Shown: positions 51,497 to 61,416 of the stretch, piece by piece | How the letters are laid out: each line of letters opens with the position of its first letter | How positions within the stretch are numbered: the stretch's first letter is position 1 | NCBI RefSeq assembly: GCF_003030345.1 | Contig: NZ_CP028158.1 | Coordinates: 5,456,001-5,520,000 of the forward strand | DNA: 64,000 nucleotides | Reading direction: 5' to 3' | DNA from: Plantactinospora sp. BC1 | GTDB lineage: Bacteria > Actinomycetota > Actinomycetes > Mycobacteriales > Micromonosporaceae | Notes under the pieces: generated by a model | What the model saw: the letters and a program-made list of their open reading frames with translations, nothing else | The model's database searches: none | Told to the model about the DNA's origin: nothing | Program-made: the position numbers and the translations under genes

Positions 51497-54400
51497 CGGA
51501 CCCGGGGTACCGGTCCGCCGGTCAGCTCATCTCGGCCCGGGCGGCGCTGGTGCCGGACCGGGTCGCGGTCCGGGACGGTCACCGAACCCTGACCTACGCC
51601 GAACTGGACGCCCGGGCCGACCGCTGGGCCGCCGAGCTGCGTCGGCGCGGCGTCGGCCCGGAACAGCTCGTCGGGCTGCTGATGGAGCGCTCGGCCGAGC
51701 TGGTCGTGAGCTGCCTGGCCGTGCTCAAGGCCGGAGCCGGGTACGTCCCGCTGGAACCCGGGCACCCGGTGGCCCGGCTGCGGACGATGCTCGACGACTG
51801 CGGCGCCCGGCTGGTGCTGACCCAGCCGGCCCGGCGGCAACTCGCCGACGACCTCGGCGTACCGGCGCTCGCGGTGACCCTGGAACAGGCCGACCCCGGC
51901 GCCGAGCAGCTCGACGGTGTCGGGGAGGTCGGCGCCGAGGTGGAGTCGGCCGGTCCGGGGAACCTGGCGTACGTCATCTACACCTCCGGCTCGACCGGCC
52001 GGCCGAAGGGTGTCCAGATCGAACACCGGTCGCTGCTGAACTACCTCGACTGGGCGAGCCGGGCGTACGGCCCGGACGGGATCGGCACCGTACCGCTGCA
52101 CTCGCCGCTGGCCTTCGACTTCACCGTCACCAACCTGCTGCTGCCGTTGGCCGCCGGTGGCACCGTCGAGGTGCTCGAAGACTACCGGCGGCTGCTCTCC
52201 GACGAGGTCGGGGCGGGCCGGCCGTACACCTTCGTCAAGCTGACCCCCGCGCACCTGGCCGTGATCGGCCGGGAGCTGTCGCCGGACCGGCTGGCCGCGC
52301 TGACCGGCCAGCTCGTGGTCGGCGGTGCGGCGCTGTTCGCCGACACGCTGGCTCCGTGGCGGGAGTCGCCGGAGCCGGTCGTGGTGGTCAACGAGTACGG
52401 CCCCACCGAGGCGACCGTCGGATGCTGCGTACACCGGGCGGCGGTGCCGGAGCTGACCGGACCGGCGGTACCGATCGGGCGGCCGATCGCGAACACCGCG
52501 ATCCATCTCCTGGACGAGGAGCTGAACCCGGTACCGGAGGGCGCGGTCGGGGAGATCTTCATCGGCGGGGTCGGGGTGGCCCGGGGCTACCTGGGGCGGC
52601 CGGGCCTGACCGCGCGCTGCTTCCTGCCGGACCCGTTCGCCGTCGAGCCCGGCGGCCGGCTCTACCGGACCGGCGACCTGGCGCGCCGCCGCCCGGACGG
52701 CGAGCTGGAGTTTGTGGGCCGGTCGGACGACCAGGTCAAGATCCGGGGCTGGCGGGTGGAGCCGGGCGAGATCGAGGCGGCGATGCTCACCCACCCGGAC
52801 CTGGCCGAGGCCGTGGTCGTCGCGGGACAGGACCGGCACGGGGACCACCGGCTGGTCGGCTACTTCGTCGCCGCCGCCGACCGGGTGCCGGACCCGGCCG
52901 CGCTGCGCGCACACCTGCTCCGGATACTGCCGGAATACCTGCTGCCGGCCGCGTTCGTGCCGCTCGCCGCGCTGCCGCTGACCGGCAACGGCAAGGTGGA
53001 CCGGCGGGCGCTGCCGGAACCGGACGCCCGCCAGCTCGGGCAGGCCGAGAAGTCGCCCGAGCCGGCGACCCCGACCGAACGGACGGTGGCCGAACTCTGG
53101 GCCGACGTGCTGGGGGTGTCCCGGGTGGGCCGGGACGACAACTTCTTCGAACTCGGCGGACACTCCCTCACGGCGGCCCGGCTGGCCGGCCAGTTGCGGC
53201 GGACGCTCGGGTTGCGGGTCCCGTTCGGTACCCTCTTCGAGCACCCAACACTGGCCGGCTTCGCCGCCGAGCTGGACCGGGTCGGTCGGCCGACCACCGC
53301 GCACCAGGTGCGGCCCACCGGCTCGCCGGGGCCGTTCCCGCTCTCCTTCGCCCAGCAGCGGCTGTGGTTCCTGGCCCAGCTCCAGCCCGAGTCGGCGGAC
53401 TACAACGTGCCGCTGGTGATGCGGCTGGGCGGGCCGTTGCGGGTCGACCAACTCCGCACGGCGCTGGAGACGGTGGTCGAGCGGCACTCGGTGCTGCGCA
53501 GCGTATTCCCGGTCACCGACGGCCACCCCCGGCAGGTGGTGCGGCCGGCGACCGCGAGCGCGCTGTCGGCGGTCGACGTGCCCGCCGACCCGGAGACCCT
53601 CCGCCGACTGGTCTCCGACGAGGTGGCCCGGCCGTTCCACCTGGCCGAGGAGCCGCCGCTGCGGGCCCGGTTGCTGCGGGTCGGGCCCACCGACCACGTA
53701 CTGGTGCTGACCCTGCACCACATCGCGGTGGACGCCCGGTCGATCGAGCTGCTCCGTACGGAGCTGGCCCGGGCGTACTCCGCGGCCTGCCTGGGGCGCC
53801 CCGCCGAGCTGCCCGAGCTGCCGGTGCAGTACGTCGACTACACCGTGTGGCAGCGGCAGCTCGTGCACTCCGGGGCGCTGCGCGGCCAGCTCGACCACTG
53901 GCAGCAGCGGCTCGCCGGACTGCCCGTCCTCGACCTGCCCGGCACCGGTGTGCGCAGCCGGATCCGCTCCGGGGCGGGGGCGGCGCTGAGCTTCGCCGTC
54001 GAGCCCCCGGTGGTCGAGGGCCTCCGCGCGTTGACCCGGAGCGCCGGGGTGACCACGAACATCGTCGCGCTGGCGGCGTTCGCGGTGTTGCTGCACCGCC
54101 TGGCCGGGCAGGACGACATCGGGATCGGCTCGCCGGTGGTACGCCGGGCGGAATCCGGGGTGGACGATCTCGTCGGGTGCTTCCTCAACATGGTGACGCT
54201 GCGGATCGACGTCTCGGCGGAGCCGACCTTCACCGAGCTGCTGCGGCGGGTCCGGGAGACCACCGCGACGGCGATCGAGAACTCCGACGTCCCCTTCGAG
54301 CTGGTCGTCGACGAGGTGGTGGTGGACCGGGACACCAGCCGGCCGCCGCTGTTCCAGGTCTCCTTCAGCCACCAGCTGGAACGCCCGCCGACGGAGGAGG

Positions 54401-57400
54401 AGTTCCACGACCTGGCGGTGCTGCCGTTCCGGGTCGAGCAGCGTACCGCGAAGTTCGAACTCACCCTGGCGGTCACCGAGTCCGCCGCCGGGCTGCGGGG
54501 CAGCTGGGAGTACAGCACCGAACTCTTCGACGAGGCGATGGTCCGGCGGATGTCGGCGTACTACCAGGCGATCCTGCGGGCGGTGGTGCGCGACCCCGGG
54601 CAGCCGGTCGGCGCCCTGCCCGTCGCCGAGGAGTCACCGGCCGGACCGGCGGTGTACGGCCCGGTCGTCGAGATCCCGCCCCGGTGCGCGCACGAGCTGG
54701 TGGCCGAGCAGGCGGCCCGTACCCCGGACGCCACGGCGGTCACCTCCGGCGGCCGGTCGGTGACGTACGCGGAACTGGACCGTCGGGCCGCCGCGCTGGC
54801 CGCCCGGCTCCGTCGACGGGGCGTCGGGCCCGGGAGCCTGGTCGGGCTCTATCTGGAGCGCGGCGTGGATCTCGTGGTGGCCCTGCTCGGAGTCTGGAAG
54901 GCCGGCGGTGCGTACGTCCCGCTGGACCCCGCCGTCCCGGCGGAGCGGGTGGCCCAGGCCCTGTCGGACACCAAGGCACCGATCGTGGTGACCCAGCGCG
55001 CCCTGGCCGGAGCCCTACCCGACGGCGGCCCCGCACCGCTCCTGCTCGCCGACGCCGACGCCGATGCCGGCGCGCTGGGTGCCGATGCCGATGCCGACGC
55101 CGGCGCGGCCGACGCCGGAGCCGAAGCCGGGACCCACGCCGTCCTCGGCGCCGGGCCGGCCGACCCCGCCGACCTCGCCTACGTGATCTTCACCTCGGGC
55201 TCCACCGGACGACCGAAGGGGGTGCAGGTCAGCCACGCGGCGGTGGTGAACCTGCTGACCTCCTTCGCCGCACTGCTGCGCCCGGAACCCCGGGACGCCC
55301 TGGTCGCGGTGACCACCCTCTCCTTCGACATCTCCGTGCTGGAGTTGCTGCTGCCGCTGGTCACCGGGGGACGGGTGATCGTCGCGCAGCGCGCGCAGAC
55401 CACCGACCCGCTGGCGCTGCACGCCCTGGTGCGCGACGAGGGCGGCACCGTCATGCAGGCCACTCCGGCGACCTGGCGGATGCTGACCGAGTCGGTCGGG
55501 GTGCCGCCGGGGCTGCGGATCCGGCTCTGCGGCGGCGAGCGACTGCCGGCGGACCTGGCCGGCGAACTGCTCGCCCCGGAGAGCACGCTCTGGAACGTGT
55601 ACGGCCCGACCGAGACCACGGTGTGGTCCACGGCCGGCGTGGTGGACGGTACGGCGGCACCGATCACGATCGGCGCCCCGATCGCGAACACCGGCCTCTA
55701 CGTGCTGGACTCGCGGCTGGCCCCGACGCCGGTCGGCGTGGTCGGCGAGATCTACCTCGGCGGTGCCGGCGTGGCGCGCGGCTATCACGGCCAGCCCGGG
55801 TTGACCGCGGCGCGATTCCGGCCCGACCCGTTCGCGGCTGCGCCGGGGCGGCGGATGTACCGCACCGGCGACCTGGGCCGGCGACGCCCGGACGGGACCG
55901 TCGAGTTCCTCGGCCGGGTCGACCAGCAGATCAAGATCCGTGGACACCGGGTGGAGCCGGCCGAGATCGAGCTGGCGCTGCTCGGGCACCCGGCGGTACG
56001 CCAGGCCGTGGTGGTGGGCCGGACCGACGACGCGGGCGGGGTACGGCTGGTGGCGTACCTGGTCGGCGACGGTGGCCGGCTGCCCGACCCGCCGGCCCTG
56101 CGCGACCACCTGCGGCACCGGCTGCCCGACTACATGGTGCCGGCCGCCTTCGTCGACCTGCCGGCGCTGCCGTTGACCCCGAACGGCAAGCTCGACCGGG
56201 GGGCACTGCCGGCGCCCGACCAGAGTGCCGGGCAGTCCACCGGATACGCCCCGCCGTCCACCCCCACCCAGGAACTCCTGGCCGGGATCTGGGCGGACGT
56301 GCTGGGGCTGGACGACGTCGGGATCGAGGACAACTTCTTCGAGCTGGGTGGCGACTCGATCCTCGGTATCCAGGTCGTCTCCCGGGCCCGTGACGCGGGT
56401 CTCTGGCTCGTCCCCGCCCAGGTGTTCGAGTTCCAGACCGTGGCCGAGCTGGCCAGGATCGTCGACGCCGACGCGGCGCCGACCGTCGTCCGCGGCGCGG
56501 CGGCCGGCCCGGTCCCGCTCACTCCGGGGCAGCGGGACCTGCTCGACCCGGCCGGGACCCCGGCGGTCCGGGCCGTCGCCGTCGAACTGCCGCCCGGACT
56601 CGGCGAGCCGGCCGTGGCGGAGGTGCTGGCCGCACTCGCCGAGCAGCACGACATGCTGCGGGCCCGGCTGCTGGTCGACGCGCAGGGCCGGCGGCTGTCG
56701 GTGCCGGCCGTCGGGCCGGTGCCGCTGTCGATCCGACAGGTCGACGGCGGTGCCACGGATCCCTCGTCGGCGCTGCGCGACGCCGCCGAGACGCTCGCCG
56801 CGACGATCGTCGAGACCAGCACCGCCGCGCCGCCCGACGGCACCCCGAGCGGTCCGCTGGTCCGGGCCGCCCTGGTCGGCGGGTCCTCCGGAGACCGCCA
56901 CCTGGTGCTCGTGGCGCTGCGCCGGCTGCTCGACCGGGCCTCCTGGCGGATCGTCACGGCCGACATCGGCACCCTGTGCGCGCGGATCGCCGCCGGCCGG
57001 CCGGTTCGGCTGCCGGAGCCGACCACCTCCTACCGGTACTGGGCCGAGCGGATCAGCCGCTACGCGGAATCCGGCGCGGCCCGGGCCGAGGCCGACTACT
57101 GGCTGATGGCCGACGAGCCCGCCCCGGCGCTGCCCCCGGACGGCCCCGACCCGACGGCCCGCCCGGAGACCGTCCCCGCCCGGTCGGTGGTGGCGGAGCT
57201 GAGCGCGGCCGAAACCGCCGGGCTGACCGGTGTCGCGGCCGAGTGGTTCGGGGTGACCCCGGCGGAACTGGTACTCGCCGCCCTGGTCCTGACGGCGACG
57301 GCCGAGACCCGGGGCGGCGCGCTCGCGGTACGCCTGCGCGACGACGGACGCGACTCGCCGTTCCCGGAGGTCGACCTCAGCCGCACGGTCGGGCGGCTGA

Positions 57401-59208
57401 CCGGCAGTTGTCCGGTACGGCTGCCGGCGGTCGCCGGTGACATCACCGCCACCGCCCGGGCGGTGGCCCGGGAGCTGCGCCGGGTTCCCCGCGCCGGCCT
57501 GGCGTACGGGGTGCTGCGGCACCTGTCACCCGACGAGGAGCTGCGGGCCCGACTGGCCCGGGTCGATGCCGAGACGGTCGGGTTCGCGTTCGACGGCGTG
57601 CCGCTCGACGCCGGTGTCCGGACGGTGCCGCTCGGCCCCGCCGAGCCGGTACCGGGGCTCGACGTCCGGTGCGAGGTGGCCGCCGGTCGGCTGCGGATCA
57701 CCTGGGCGTACCCGGCCGGCCGGCACCGGGCGGAGACGATCCAACGGCTCTGCGCGAACCTCGTCGACCGGCTGCGGGCCGCCCTGGCCCAGGGGCTGGC
57801 CGGCTGCGTCGACGGGCCCGGCAGACCGGCGCGACACCCGCTGGCGACCCTGACCGGCGCCCAGCTCGACGACGTCTGCGCCGAGCCGGGCGTACGCGAG
57901 GTGTACCCGCTCACCCCCGCCCAGCACGGGATGCTCTTCCACTCCCTCTACAGCCCCGGCGAGGGCATGTACCTCAACCAGACCAGCTTCACCCTGACCG
58001 GACAGTTCCACCCGGAACTGTTCCGGACCGCGCTGACGGCCGTGGCCCGCCGGCACGACGCGCTGCGTACGGCGATCCGCTGGCGGCGGCTGGCCGAACC
58101 GCACCAGGTGGTGCACGCCGAGGTGGTGCCGCCGCTGACCGTCGTCGACCGGTCCGGGACGGCGTCGTCGTCGTTCCGGATCGCCGACATCCTCGCCGAG
58201 GACGGCCGGCTCGACCTGGAGTTCTCCACCGCACCGCTGTACCGGGTCACCGCCGTCCGGCTCGCCGACGACCTGCACCACCTGGTCTGGACCAACCACC
58301 ACGCGATCATGGACGGCTGGAGCAGCAGCCTGGTGTTCACCGAGTGCTTCCAGGCGTACGCGAACCTGCTGGCCGGCCGACCCGTGGACGACGAGCCCGC
58401 GGCACCGTACCGGGACTACGTACGGTGGATCCAGACCCGGACCCCCGGGCCGGAGCGACGGTTCTGGCGCGAGCTGCTGGCCGACCTCCCGCACCCGGCC
58501 GGCCTGCCGAAACCCGTCGCCGACGCCGGCACGCCGGCCCGGACCGGCCCGGAGGGCGCCGGCCCGTCGGCGGAACGCGTGCTGCGGCGGGAACTCTCCG
58601 CCGAGTTCACCACCGAGGTGGAACTCTTCTGCAAGCGTCGCCGGCTGACCCTCGGCGCCCTGGTCTACGGCGCCTGGGCGGTGGCGCTCAGCCGGGTCAC
58701 CGGCGACCGCGACCTCGTCTTCGGGGTGATCCTCTCCGGCCGGTCGGCGCCGCTTCCGGGCATCGAGCGGATGGCCGGGCTCCTCTCGACCACCCTGCCG
58801 ATGCGGGTACGGCTGCCCCGGCACGACGACGTGGCGACCTTCCTCAGGGAGGTGCAGTCGACGCTGATCGGGCTGGGCCGGTTCGAGTACATGTCGGTGG
58901 CCGAGGCGCAGCGGGCGGCCGGGTCACCGCCGGGCCGGCCGCTCTTCGACACCACCGTCGGGGTGCAGAACTTCCCGCTGTTCAAGGGCGGACGGTACCC
59001 GGCCGGGGAGACCCTGTCGGTGCGCCGGGGGCCGGGAGCCGGCCGGAACAACTATCCGCTCACCGTCGAGGTGCACCCGGACGCCCGGCTCGGGCTGCGC
59101 GTCCGGTTCGACCCGGCGACGGTGGCGGAGGCGGCGGCGCGGCAGGTCACCGACGAGTTCTGTGCCGCCCTCACCCGGCTGGTGGCGGAGGATCCGCGTG
59201 CCTGGTGA
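51493..59208 (+). CDS. Bimodular NRPS: A-PCP-C-A-PCP-E(inactive)-C
   Basis: 2571 residues. A1 (1-510), PCP1 (Ser 558 in LGGHSLT), C2 (about 610-1040), A2 (about 1050-1560), PCP2 (Ser 1622 in LGGDSILG), an epimerization-type domain (about 1670-2120) and C3 (about 2137-2571). Hand-read codes: A1 D-F-T-K-V-G-E-V-G-K, close to Asn (DLTKLGEVGK); A2 D-I-L-Q-L-G-V-V-W-K, close to Gly (DILQLGLIWK). C2 has HHIAVDA (H742, H743, D747), the final Gly replaced by Ala. The E domain reads [12 protein letters not shown] where HHxxxDG is expected and RDDGRD for EGHGRE, so it should be dead. C3 is intact (HHAIMDGW, H2269/H2270) with [17 protein letters not shown], typical of domains after epimerases. No thioesterase: release or transfer must be by C3. 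Confidence 0.93.
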   Translation: MTDPGYRSAGQLISARAALVPDRVAVRDGHRTLTYAELDARADRWAAELRRRGVGPEQLVGLLMERSAELVVSCLAVLKAGAGYVPLEPGHPVARLRTMLDDCGARLVLTQPARRQLADDLGVPALAVTLEQADPGAEQLDGVGEVGAEVESAGPGNLAYVIYTSGSTGRPKGVQIEHRSLLNYLDWASRAYGPDGIGTVPLHSPLAFDFTVTNLLLPLAAGGTVEVLEDYRRLLSDEVGAGRPYTFVKLTPAHLAVIGRELSPDRLAALTGQLVVGGAALFADTLAPWRESPEPVVVVNEYGPTEATVGCCVHRAAVPELTGPAVPIGRPIANTAIHLLDEELNPVPEGAVGEIFIGGVGVARGYLGRPGLTARCFLPDPFAVEPGGRLYRTGDLARRRPDGELEFVGRSDDQVKIRGWRVEPGEIEAAMLTHPDLAEAVVVAGQDRHGDHRLVGYFVAAADRVPDPAALRAHLLRILPEYLLPAAFVPLAALPLTGNGKVDRRALPEPDARQLGQAEKSPEPATPTERTVAELWADVLGVSRVGRDDNFFELGGHSLTAARLAGQLRRTLGLRVPFGTLFEHPTLAGFAAELDRVGRPTTAHQVRPTGSPGPFPLSFAQQRLWFLAQLQPESADYNVPLVMRLGGPLRVDQLRTALETVVERHSVLRSVFPVTDGHPRQVVRPATASALSAVDVPADPETLRRLVSDEVARPFHLAEEPPLRARLLRVGPTDHVLVLTLHHIAVDARSIELLRTELARAYSAACLGRPAELPELPVQYVDYTVWQRQLVHSGALRGQLDHWQQRLAGLPVLDLPGTGVRSRIRSGAGAALSFAVEPPVVEGLRALTRSAGVTTNIVALAAFAVLLHRLAGQDDIGIGSPVVRRAESGVDDLVGCFLNMVTLRIDVSAEPTFTELLRRVRETTATAIENSDVPFELVVDEVVVDRDTSRPPLFQVSFSHQLERPPTEEEFHDLAVLPFRVEQRTAKFELTLAVTESAAGLRGSWEYSTELFDEAMVRRMSAYYQAILRAVVRDPGQPVGALPVAEESPAGPAVYGPVVEIPPRCAHELVAEQAARTPDATAVTSGGRSVTYAELDRRAAALAARLRRRGVGPGSLVGLYLERGVDLVVALLGVWKAGGAYVPLDPAVPAERVAQALSDTKAPIVVTQRALAGALPDGGPAPLLLADADADAGALGADADADAGAADAGAEAGTHAVLGAGPADPADLAYVIFTSGSTGRPKGVQVSHAAVVNLLTSFAALLRPEPRDALVAVTTLSFDISVLELLLPLVTGGRVIVAQRAQTTDPLALHALVRDEGGTVMQATPATWRMLTESVGVPPGLRIRLCGGERLPADLAGELLAPESTLWNVYGPTETTVWSTAGVVDGTAAPITIGAPIANTGLYVLDSRLAPTPVGVVGEIYLGGAGVARGYHGQPGLTAARFRPDPFAAAPGRRMYRTGDLGRRRPDGTVEFLGRVDQQIKIRGHRVEPAEIELALLGHPAVRQAVVVGRTDDAGGVRLVAYLVGDGGRLPDPPALRDHLRHRLPDYMVPAAFVDLPALPLTPNGKLDRGALPAPDQSAGQSTGYAPPSTPTQELLAGIWADVLGLDDVGIEDNFFELGGDSILGIQVVSRARDAGLWLVPAQVFEFQTVAELARIVDADAAPTVVRGAAAGPVPLTPGQRDLLDPAGTPAVRAVAVELPPGLGEPAVAEVLAALAEQHDMLRARLLVDAQGRRLSVPAVGPVPLSIRQVDGGATDPSSALRDAAETLAATIVETSTAAPPDGTPSGPLVRAALVGGSSGDRHLVLVALRRLLDRASWRIVTADIGTLCARIAAGRPVRLPEPTTSYRYWAERISRYAESGAARAEADYWLMADEPAPALPPDGPDPTARPETVPARSVVAELSAAETAGLTGVAAEWFGVTPAELVLAALVLTATAETRGGALAVRLRDDGRDSPFPEVDLSRTVGRLTGSCPVRLPAVAGDITATARAVARELRRVPRAGLAYGVLRHLSPDEELRARLARVDAETVGFAFDGVPLDAGVRTVPLGPAEPVPGLDVRCEVAAGRLRITWAYPAGRHRAETIQRLCANLVDRLRAALAQGLAGCVDGPGRPARHPLATLTGAQLDDVCAEPGVREVYPLTPAQHGMLFHSLYSPGEGMYLNQTSFTLTGQFHPELFRTALTAVARRHDALRTAIRWRRLAEPHQVVHAEVVPPLTVVDRSGTASSSFRIADILAEDGRLDLEFSTAPLYRVTAVRLADDLHHLVWTNHHAIMDGWSSSLVFTECFQAYANLLAGRPVDDEPAAPYRDYVRWIQTRTPGPERRFWRELLADLPHPAGLPKPVADAGTPARTGPEGAGPSAERVLRRELSAEFTTEVELFCKRRRLTLGALVYGAWAVALSRVTGDRDLVFGVILSGRSAPLPGIERMAGLLSTTLPMRVRLPRHDDVATFLREVQSTLIGLGRFEYMSVAEAQRAAGSPPGRPLFDTTVGVQNFPLFKGGRYPAGETLSVRRGPGAGRNNYPLTVEVHPDARLGLRVRFDPATVAEAAARQVTDEFCAALTRLVAEDPRAW

Positions 59209-59254
59209 GCTGTTGGTGAGGACGGGTGGTCAGGTCGACGAGGGCGGGGGCAGC

Positions 59255-60535
59255 GTGGACGTACTGGAGACGTACGAGTCGAGGGTCCGGTACTACTGCC
59301 GGCGGTGGCCGGCGGTCTTCGCCCGGGCCGAGGGCGCCCGGCTGTACGACGAGGACGGCCGGGAGTACCTGGACTTCTTCGCCGGCGCGGCGACGCTCAA
59401 CTACGGTCACAACCCGCCGGAGCTGGTCGAGGCGGTGATCGACTACCTGCGCTCCGGCGGGCTGGTGCACGGGCTGGACACGGCGACGGTGGCCAAGCGC
59501 GAGTTCGTCCGGGCACTCTCCGACGTGGTACTGGCGCCGCGCGGGCTCGACTACCGGATCCAGTTCACCGGGCCGACCGGCACCAGCGCGGTCGAGGCGG
59601 CGCTCCGGGTGGCCCGGAAGGCGACCGGGCGACGCCGGGTGGTCTGCCTCACCGGCGCCTACCACGGGATGACGGTCGACTCGATCGCGGTCTCCGACAT
59701 CTCCGGGCCGGCCGGGCTGCCCACCCTGGACCCGGCCGGGGTGACCCGGGTGCCGCACGAGATGGACGCGCCCGGCACCGAGCACGCGCTGGCCGCCCTG
59801 GCGAGCGCGCTCGACGGCCCGGACGGCGCACCGGCGGCGTTCGTCGTCGAGACCCTCCAGGGCGAGGGCGGCGTCCGGCCGCTGTCGGCGCGGTACCTGA
59901 GCGAGGCACAGGCGCTCTGCCGGCGTACCGGGACGATCCTGATCGTGGACGACATCCAGGCCGGCGGTGGGCGTACCGGACCGTTCTTCTCGTTCGAGTC
60001 CGCCGGGCTGCGGCCCGACGTCGTCTGCCTGTCGAAGTCGATCAGCGGCCTCGGGCTTCCGCTCAGCCTGGTACTCATCGCTCCGGAGCTGGACGTGTGG
60101 GCGCCCGGCGAGCACTCCGGAACGTTCCGGGGCAACCAGCTCGCCTTCGTCACCGGCGCGCTGGCGATCAGGCGGTGGTGGCGTACCGAGCACCTGCGCC
60201 GGGAGGTGGAGCGCAAGTCGGCGCTGCTGGCCGAGGAACTGTCCACTCTGGACGACGACGGCGAGTGCCTGGCCGGGCCGGTGCGGGGGCGCGGACTGCT
60301 GCTCGGGCTGCCCTGCCGGAGTCGCGGGGTGGCGGACCTGGTCGCCCGGTACGCCTTCGAGCAGGGCCTGCTGCTGGAGACCTGCGGTCGGGACGGCGAG
60401 GTGTTGAAGCTCTGCCCGCCGCTGACGGTGACCGACGCGGAGCTGCGGCGCGGCGTCGGCACGCTGGCGGCGGCGCTGCGCCGGGCGGGTGACCGGCACG
60501 GCGCCGGCCAGGTGGTGGCGGTACGACCCGGCTGA
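59255..60535 (+). CDS. Diaminobutyrate-type class III aminotransferase
   Basis: 426 residues of the fold type I, EctB/Dat group. The PLP Lys is K261 in VVCLSKSISGLGLPLSLVL; ILIVDDIQAGGGRTGPFFSFE and APGEHSGTFRGNQLAFVTGAL are diagnostic of diaminobutyrate-2-oxoglutarate aminotransferases. It should make L-2,4-diaminobutyrate from aspartate semialdehyde and glutamate. No ectA or ectC lies nearby, so ectoine is not the product; the diaminobutyrate is probably a building block. GTG 59255 follows a GAGGGCGGGGG stretch; GTG 59198, overlapping the NRPS stop, is an alternative. Confidence 0.88.
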   Translation: MDVLETYESRVRYYCRRWPAVFARAEGARLYDEDGREYLDFFAGAATLNYGHNPPELVEAVIDYLRSGGLVHGLDTATVAKREFVRALSDVVLAPRGLDYRIQFTGPTGTSAVEAALRVARKATGRRRVVCLTGAYHGMTVDSIAVSDISGPAGLPTLDPAGVTRVPHEMDAPGTEHALAALASALDGPDGAPAAFVVETLQGEGGVRPLSARYLSEAQALCRRTGTILIVDDIQAGGGRTGPFFSFESAGLRPDVVCLSKSISGLGLPLSLVLIAPELDVWAPGEHSGTFRGNQLAFVTGALAIRRWWRTEHLRREVERKSALLAEELSTLDDDGECLAGPVRGRGLLLGLPCRSRGVADLVARYAFEQGLLLETCGRDGEVLKLCPPLTVTDAELRRGVGTLAAALRRAGDRHGAGQVVAVRPG

Positions 60536-60666
60536 CCCGCCGGGCGCGGCCGTAACGGGATCCCGGGGCCGGGGACGGGGCCGGCAGTCGATCCATCGCC
60601 TCCGCCGGCAGGCGAGGCATTGGCTCCACCGGCCCGAGGAGAGTCGTATCGAGGGGGGAGACCCGA

Positions 60667-61416
60667 ATGTCGTCGTCGCTGACCGCCGGATCGGCCGGCC
60701 GGCTGGCCGGTGCGCCGGGAACCGTCTGCGAGCTGCTGGGGCGTGGCGCGGCCAGCACCGGGCCGCCGGCGCCGGCCGGCCGGTACGAGCAGAGCGCGCG
60801 CGGGTACGGGCGGGGCTTCGCCGAGCAGGGCTATCCGGACGGGTCACTGGTGCTGATCGCCCTGCGCCGGCCGGCGGAGATCGTGGCGCTCACCCTCGGG
60901 GCGTGGTGGGCCGGGCACCAGGTCGCCTACGTCGCCGAGTCGGACCATGGTCGCCGGGACCGGATCGCGCTCGACCTCGGTGCGGCACTACAGGTCTGCG
61001 ACCCGGGGGACATCGTCGACGAGGAGCACTTCCGGCATCGCGACGTGCCGGCCGTACCCCCGGAGAACCTGGCCCTGCCGCCCGCCTCGTGGCCGGCTCG
61101 CTGTCGGCCCTCCGATCCCGCCCTGACGACCTGGCGCGGCTTTCCGGCGGTGCCGACCGGCACGTGGTCGCACGCCGAGCTCATCGAGGCGGCGTCCGCC
61201 CCGGACGGCGACACCGACAACGGCCGGGACACCGACGACTACGGCCGGGACACCGCCAACGGCCGGGACGGCGACGTCGGCCCGGACGGGACGCTCATCG
61301 TGCCCGCCGACGCCCCGGCCGAGCAGGTGCTGCGGGCCCTGCTGCGGTCGCTGCTCACCGGGGCCGGCCCGGCCCCGGACGGCGCCGCGCGGCACCGGCC
61401 GGGAGCCCCCCGATGA
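60667..61416 (+). CDS. Truncated adenylation-domain relative
   Basis: 249 residues that align by eye with the N-terminal half of the stand-alone adenylating enzyme at 43461: GTVCELLGRG with GTLAELVCGS, the middle LGAWWAGHQVAYVAESD with AGAWWSGLRVAFTRTD, and ARCRPSDPALTTW with PRCRPSDPALDLL. Where the ATP loop TSGSTGTPK should be, it reads RGFPAVPTGTWSH. All later motifs are missing, so it cannot adenylate. A GGGGGGAG ribosome binding site upstream and an ATGA overlap with the next gene indicate that it is still translated. It is either a decaying relic or a repurposed substrate-binding protein. The region around residues 180-205 holds a short repeat of NGRD and GRDT. Confidence 0.75.
   Translation: MSSSLTAGSAGRLAGAPGTVCELLGRGAASTGPPAPAGRYEQSARGYGRGFAEQGYPDGSLVLIALRRPAEIVALTLGAWWAGHQVAYVAESDHGRRDRIALDLGAALQVCDPGDIVDEEHFRHRDVPAVPPENLALPPASWPARCRPSDPALTTWRGFPAVPTGTWSHAELIEAASAPDGDTDNGRDTDDYGRDTANGRDGDVGPDGTLIVPADAPAEQVLRALLRSLLTGAGPAPDGAARHRPGAPR

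Noticed and set aside
52182-54518. Open frames on the minus strand opposite the NRPS gene
   Set aside because: Ser/Arg-rich shadows of the synthetase, without ribosome binding sites or family features.
59255-60535. Ectoine biosynthesis
   Set aside because: The aminotransferase resembles EctB, but EctA and EctC are absent and the gene is coupled to the NRPS transcript.
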